Origin: Synechococcaceae cyanobacterium RL_1_2 | GTDB lineage: Bacteria; Cyanobacteriota; Cyanobacteriia; Cyanobacteriales; JAAUPO01 | Direction of reading: 5' to 3' | Assembly: GCA_012033095.1 (NCBI GenBank) | Contig: JAAUPO010000059.1 | Span: 1 to 8,781, forward strand | Length of the DNA: 8,781 bases | Shown here: one piece after another, positions 6,635-8,781 of the stretch | How positions within the stretch are numbered: position 1 is the first letter of the stretch | Layout of the letters: each line of letters starts with the position of its first letter | The notes under the pieces: model-generated | Seen by the model: only the letters and a program-made list of their open reading frames with translations | Databases searched by the model: none | What the model was told of the DNA's origin: nothing | Translations under genes and position numbers: made by a program

Positions 6635-6907
6635 CATGATTTTCCTAACCACAGGACAAAAACCTTAAACCCTTGCGATACATGCACTCTAGCGAAATTG
6701 GTTGTAATCCTTACCGGGTAAAACTCTCAGACATATTTAAAGTTTTTTGAGGCAACTTCAGGATTTACGCAAAAAATTTCGATTCCTGGCCCTGGGCACC
6801 ATGATTGGTTTGGGGACGATCGTTCAAATAAGTACCCCAAATTGGGGGGATTGAGGGGGCTTGTGCGTAAGGCCTAAACTTTTGTCCTAGTAGTTAGGAT
6901 TGCCATA
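6635..6907. mobile_element. Remnant element with IS630-like terminal inverted repeats
   Basis: Near the left end TCCTAACCACAGGACAAAA (6643-6661) matches the reverse complement of the right end, TCCTAACTACTAGGACAAAA (about 6880-6899), with one substitution and one single-base gap. The right end continues TATGGCAATCC, as in the 2690-2782 element (TATAGCAGTCC), so the two are probably related. The roughly 270 bp interior has no transposase frame. It carries another apparent element (6760-6875) and a CCCCAAATTGGGG palindrome. It looks like a decayed non-autonomous copy. Confidence 0.5.
6760..6875. mobile_element. Nested 116-bp element with TTACGCA-type ends
   Basis: The left AGGATTTACGCA and the reverse complement of the right AGGCCTTACGCA agree at 10 of 12 positions. 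Ends of this kind (GGAxTTACGCA) resemble those of cyanobacterial IS elements I have seen, but I cannot name one. It lies wholly inside the 6635-6907 element, so it would be the younger insertion. It has no coding capacity. Confidence 0.4.
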
Positions 6908-6961
6908 GGGAAACCTTCGCTGTGATCATTTCACCCCATAACTAAGGTCATTAATTAACTA

Positions 6962-6990
6962 TTGCCTTTGTGTAAAAAACACACTATAAT
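6962..6990 (+). promoter_or_regulatory. Sigma-70-type promoter, probably for the kinase-like gene
   Basis: TTGCCT (6962-6967), a 17-bp spacer and a perfect TATAAT (6985-6990) are close to the group-1 sigma consensus. A TGTGT-AAAAA-ACACA inverted repeat (6969-6983) fills the spacer and could be an operator. Transcription would start near 6997 and leave a leader of about 310 nt before the kinase start. Confidence 0.55.
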
Positions 6991-7305
6991 AAAAACCATA
7001 TCAAATTAAGTTGCTGTTCTTCCCTAATCAAGGGTATGTCTATTCTTCCTAATTGTGGGGAAGTCTAGATTGCTAGTCGGTTAAGTCAGATCAAAACAGT
7101 GCCCATCAGCATCGTTCGATCTAGTCCCACCGATAGAATAGTTTAGGGTTTAGGGGTTTTAACCCTGACACCATCAAGCTTTGCCCCTTTCGCGTTGGTC
7201 TAAGTTCGATCGCGATCGCTATGTTTGCCCTGTGGTAGTTGTCATGGGGTGCATGGGGCTTGATAGGATGCGTCCTCCGTCATGTTGTTATGGGGTTTAT
7301 TTTCT
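6991..7305 (+). other. Probable untranslated leader of the kinase-like gene
   Basis: About 310 bp between the promoter and the kinase start. It holds a weak GGGTT/AACCC hairpin near 7150-7168 and a HIP1 octamer at 7212-7219. A 70-codon plus-strand frame (7181-7393) runs into the kinase gene but looks like a shadow. I recognise no riboswitch. Confidence 0.35.
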
Positions 7306-8781
7306 ATGGAAATTTATTTACAGGGCAAAAAAATCAGTCTTAAACCTCGCCAGGCGATCGGCAAAGGGGGGGAGGCGGATGTGTTCAAATTAAATAAAAC
7401 CACGGCGGTGAAGGTGTTTAAACAACCGAATCACCCCGATTATCAAGGCCAACCTTCCGAACAACAGGCCGCCCGCGATCGCTTAACTCTCCATCAACAA
7501 AAATTACCCCATTTCCCCCAGGGTTTACCGGCGGAGGTAATTACCCCCCAGGAGTTAGTACGCGATGGGGGGGGGCAAATTGTGGGTTACACCATGAGAT
7601 TAATTGGCCAGAGTGAACCCCTGTTGCGTTTTAGTAATCGTAGGTTTCGCCACCAACACCAGATCAACAACCAAGGCATAACCGAGATCTTTATTCAACT
7701 CCACCACCTGATCAGCCAACTCCACCGCCAGGGAGTAATCATCGGAGACTTTAACGATCTAAACGTCTTGATTCATCAGCTTCAGCCCTATCTGATCGAT
7801 GCAGATTCCTGTCAATTTGGCCAGTTTTTAACCCCTGTATTTACTGCTCGATTTATTGACTCCCCTGCTATGCGATCGCGGCGCATCGGAACCCATACCC
7901 GTTCGACCCTACACCACCGATGCCGATTGGTATAGCTTTACGGTGATGGTGATGCAATGTTTGTTATCGGTTCATCCGTTTGGAGGAGTTTATAAACCCA
8001 AACATCCAGGGGATCAAATGCCCCATGGTGCTAGACCCCTACGGGGCATTACCGTATTTCACCCAGAGGTTAAATATCCAAAACCAGCTATTCCCTACCA
8101 AGTCTTAGATGATAGTTTGCTCCATCATTTCCATCACACTTTTGTCAAAGAACGCAGGGGTAAATTTCCCCTAGATTTACTGACTAAAACTACTTGGGAT
8201 AGTTGTGCCCAATGTGGTTGGGAATATTCTAGGCCAGGGGGCTGTCCGACCTGTGGTCAACCCTTAACCTTTGTGCCCCAGGTTTCCCAACGGCAGATCC
8301 AGGTTACCCAAATCGCGAAGATTAACGGGGTGTTCCTGGAGGTGGTTGCTTATGGCCATAAACTCTATTGGTTATCCAGCGATCGCGGTAACTTTTATCG
8401 TGAAAACAACCAATGTATTTTTACCAATCAAGCTAATGCCACTAACCATTACAGGTTTCGATTACATCCCCATTACACCGTCATTATCACCGAAGATCAA
8501 GCCGTTAGCCTCTATCACCAAGGACAACCATCGGTATATCACCCAGCCAAAATTGCGATCGATCGACTGGTGCAATGTAACCACCACGGCCGCTATTGGC
8601 TCCAAGGAGGACAACTATGGCGGGATGGGAACCTGGGCCCAGAATATATTGGGGAAGTCATGGCCGGCCAACCCATTTTTGGGTCGGGGCCGATTTTGGT
8701 TTAGGTTATTATCGGGCCGGTCAAATTACAGGGGCGTTTGTGTTTCATCCCCACAGTAAAGGTTTAAACGATCGCGTTCCC
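7306..8781 (+). pseudogene. YegI/TerY-associated-type protein kinase-like protein with zinc ribbon, two frameshifts, 3' end beyond window
   Basis: Start chosen at ATG 7306 (MEIYLQGKKISLKPRQAIGK); an ATG at 7282 adds eight unlikely residues. Kinase features: glycine-rich loop IGKGGEADVF (18-27), ATP-binding Lys in TAVKVF (K36), catalytic loop HRQGVIIGDFNDLNVLI (140-156, D148 and N153) and a DFG equivalent LIDADS (D165). This matches the divergent kinases found with VWA and PP2C proteins (E. coli YegI type). After ARFID a single extra T at 7861 breaks the frame; dropping it continues PLLCDRGASEPIPVRPYT. The C-terminal part has a zinc ribbon, CAQCG (8204-8218) and CPTCG (8243-8257), then a beta-rich stretch (FLEVVAYGHKLYWLSSD). 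A second lesion, one T missing in the run 8676-8680, ends the frame at 8704, while WVGADFGLGYYRAGQITGAF continues in another frame to the window end. It would act on Ser/Thr of unknown targets in the cytoplasm. No VWA or PP2C partner is visible upstream. The indels may be sequencing errors. Confidence 0.8.

Noticed and set aside
7181..7393. Plus-strand 70-codon reading frame before the kinase
   Set aside because: Overlaps the kinase start in another frame, has no ribosome-binding site, and its last third is a shift of the kinase glycine-rich loop.
8271..8759. Plus-strand 162-codon reading frame
   Set aside because: Overlaps the kinase C-terminal part in another frame and shows no domain-like text.
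1..8781. CRISPR array, tRNA or rRNA
   Set aside because: No regularly spaced repeats of CRISPR length, and I noticed no tRNA cloverleaf or rRNA-like stretch.

Overview
This window looks like cyanobacterial chromosome. The octamer GCGATCGC (the HIP1 sequence typical of cyanobacteria) occurs eight times, at about 1351, 3345, 4997, 5214, 7212, 7475, 7872 and 8379, far above chance for 8.8 kb. Several proteins also belong to families I know as cyanobacterial. The coding parts are moderate in GC, while the intergenic stretches are very AT-rich and littered with small palindromic and IS-end-like elements. I cannot name the genus.

Layout. (1) 1-627, minus strand: the first 209 residues of a helical conserved cyanobacterial protein, cut by the window edge. 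(2) 628-1559: no intact gene, but a weak decayed coding remnant (966-1280), a HIP1-type hairpin and a degenerate palindrome. (3) 1560-2288, minus: an intact polytopic membrane protein of unknown function. (4) 2289-3045: AT-rich spacer with a 93-bp element bounded by TA dinucleotides. (5) 3046-3636, plus: a LURP-one-like (tubby-like fold) protein gene broken by two single-base frameshifts. (6) 3907-6393, plus: a HAS-barrel protein followed by the urease accessory genes ureE, ureF and ureG. ureE overlaps ureF, and ureF is 4 nt from ureG. ureE carries one extra base near its 3' end, which replaces the metal-binding His tail. (7) 6394-7305: a mosaic of small repeats, one apparently nested in another, then a good sigma-70-type promoter. 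(8) 7306-8781, plus: a kinase-like protein with a zinc ribbon, broken by two frameshifts and running off the window.

How the genes work together. UreE carries nickel, UreG is the GTPase, and UreF (normally with UreD/UreH) is the GTPase-activating scaffold that loads nickel into urease. The structural genes ureABC and ureD are not in this window. The HAS-barrel gene lies in line just upstream, but no functional link is visible.

The most notable points are five clean one-base frameshifts in otherwise well-preserved genes, which may be assembly or sequencing errors rather than true decay; a 62-bp direct repeat on both sides of the HAS-barrel-ureEFG block; and several short non-autonomous mobile elements. 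I did not find convincing evidence for a new multi-gene system.
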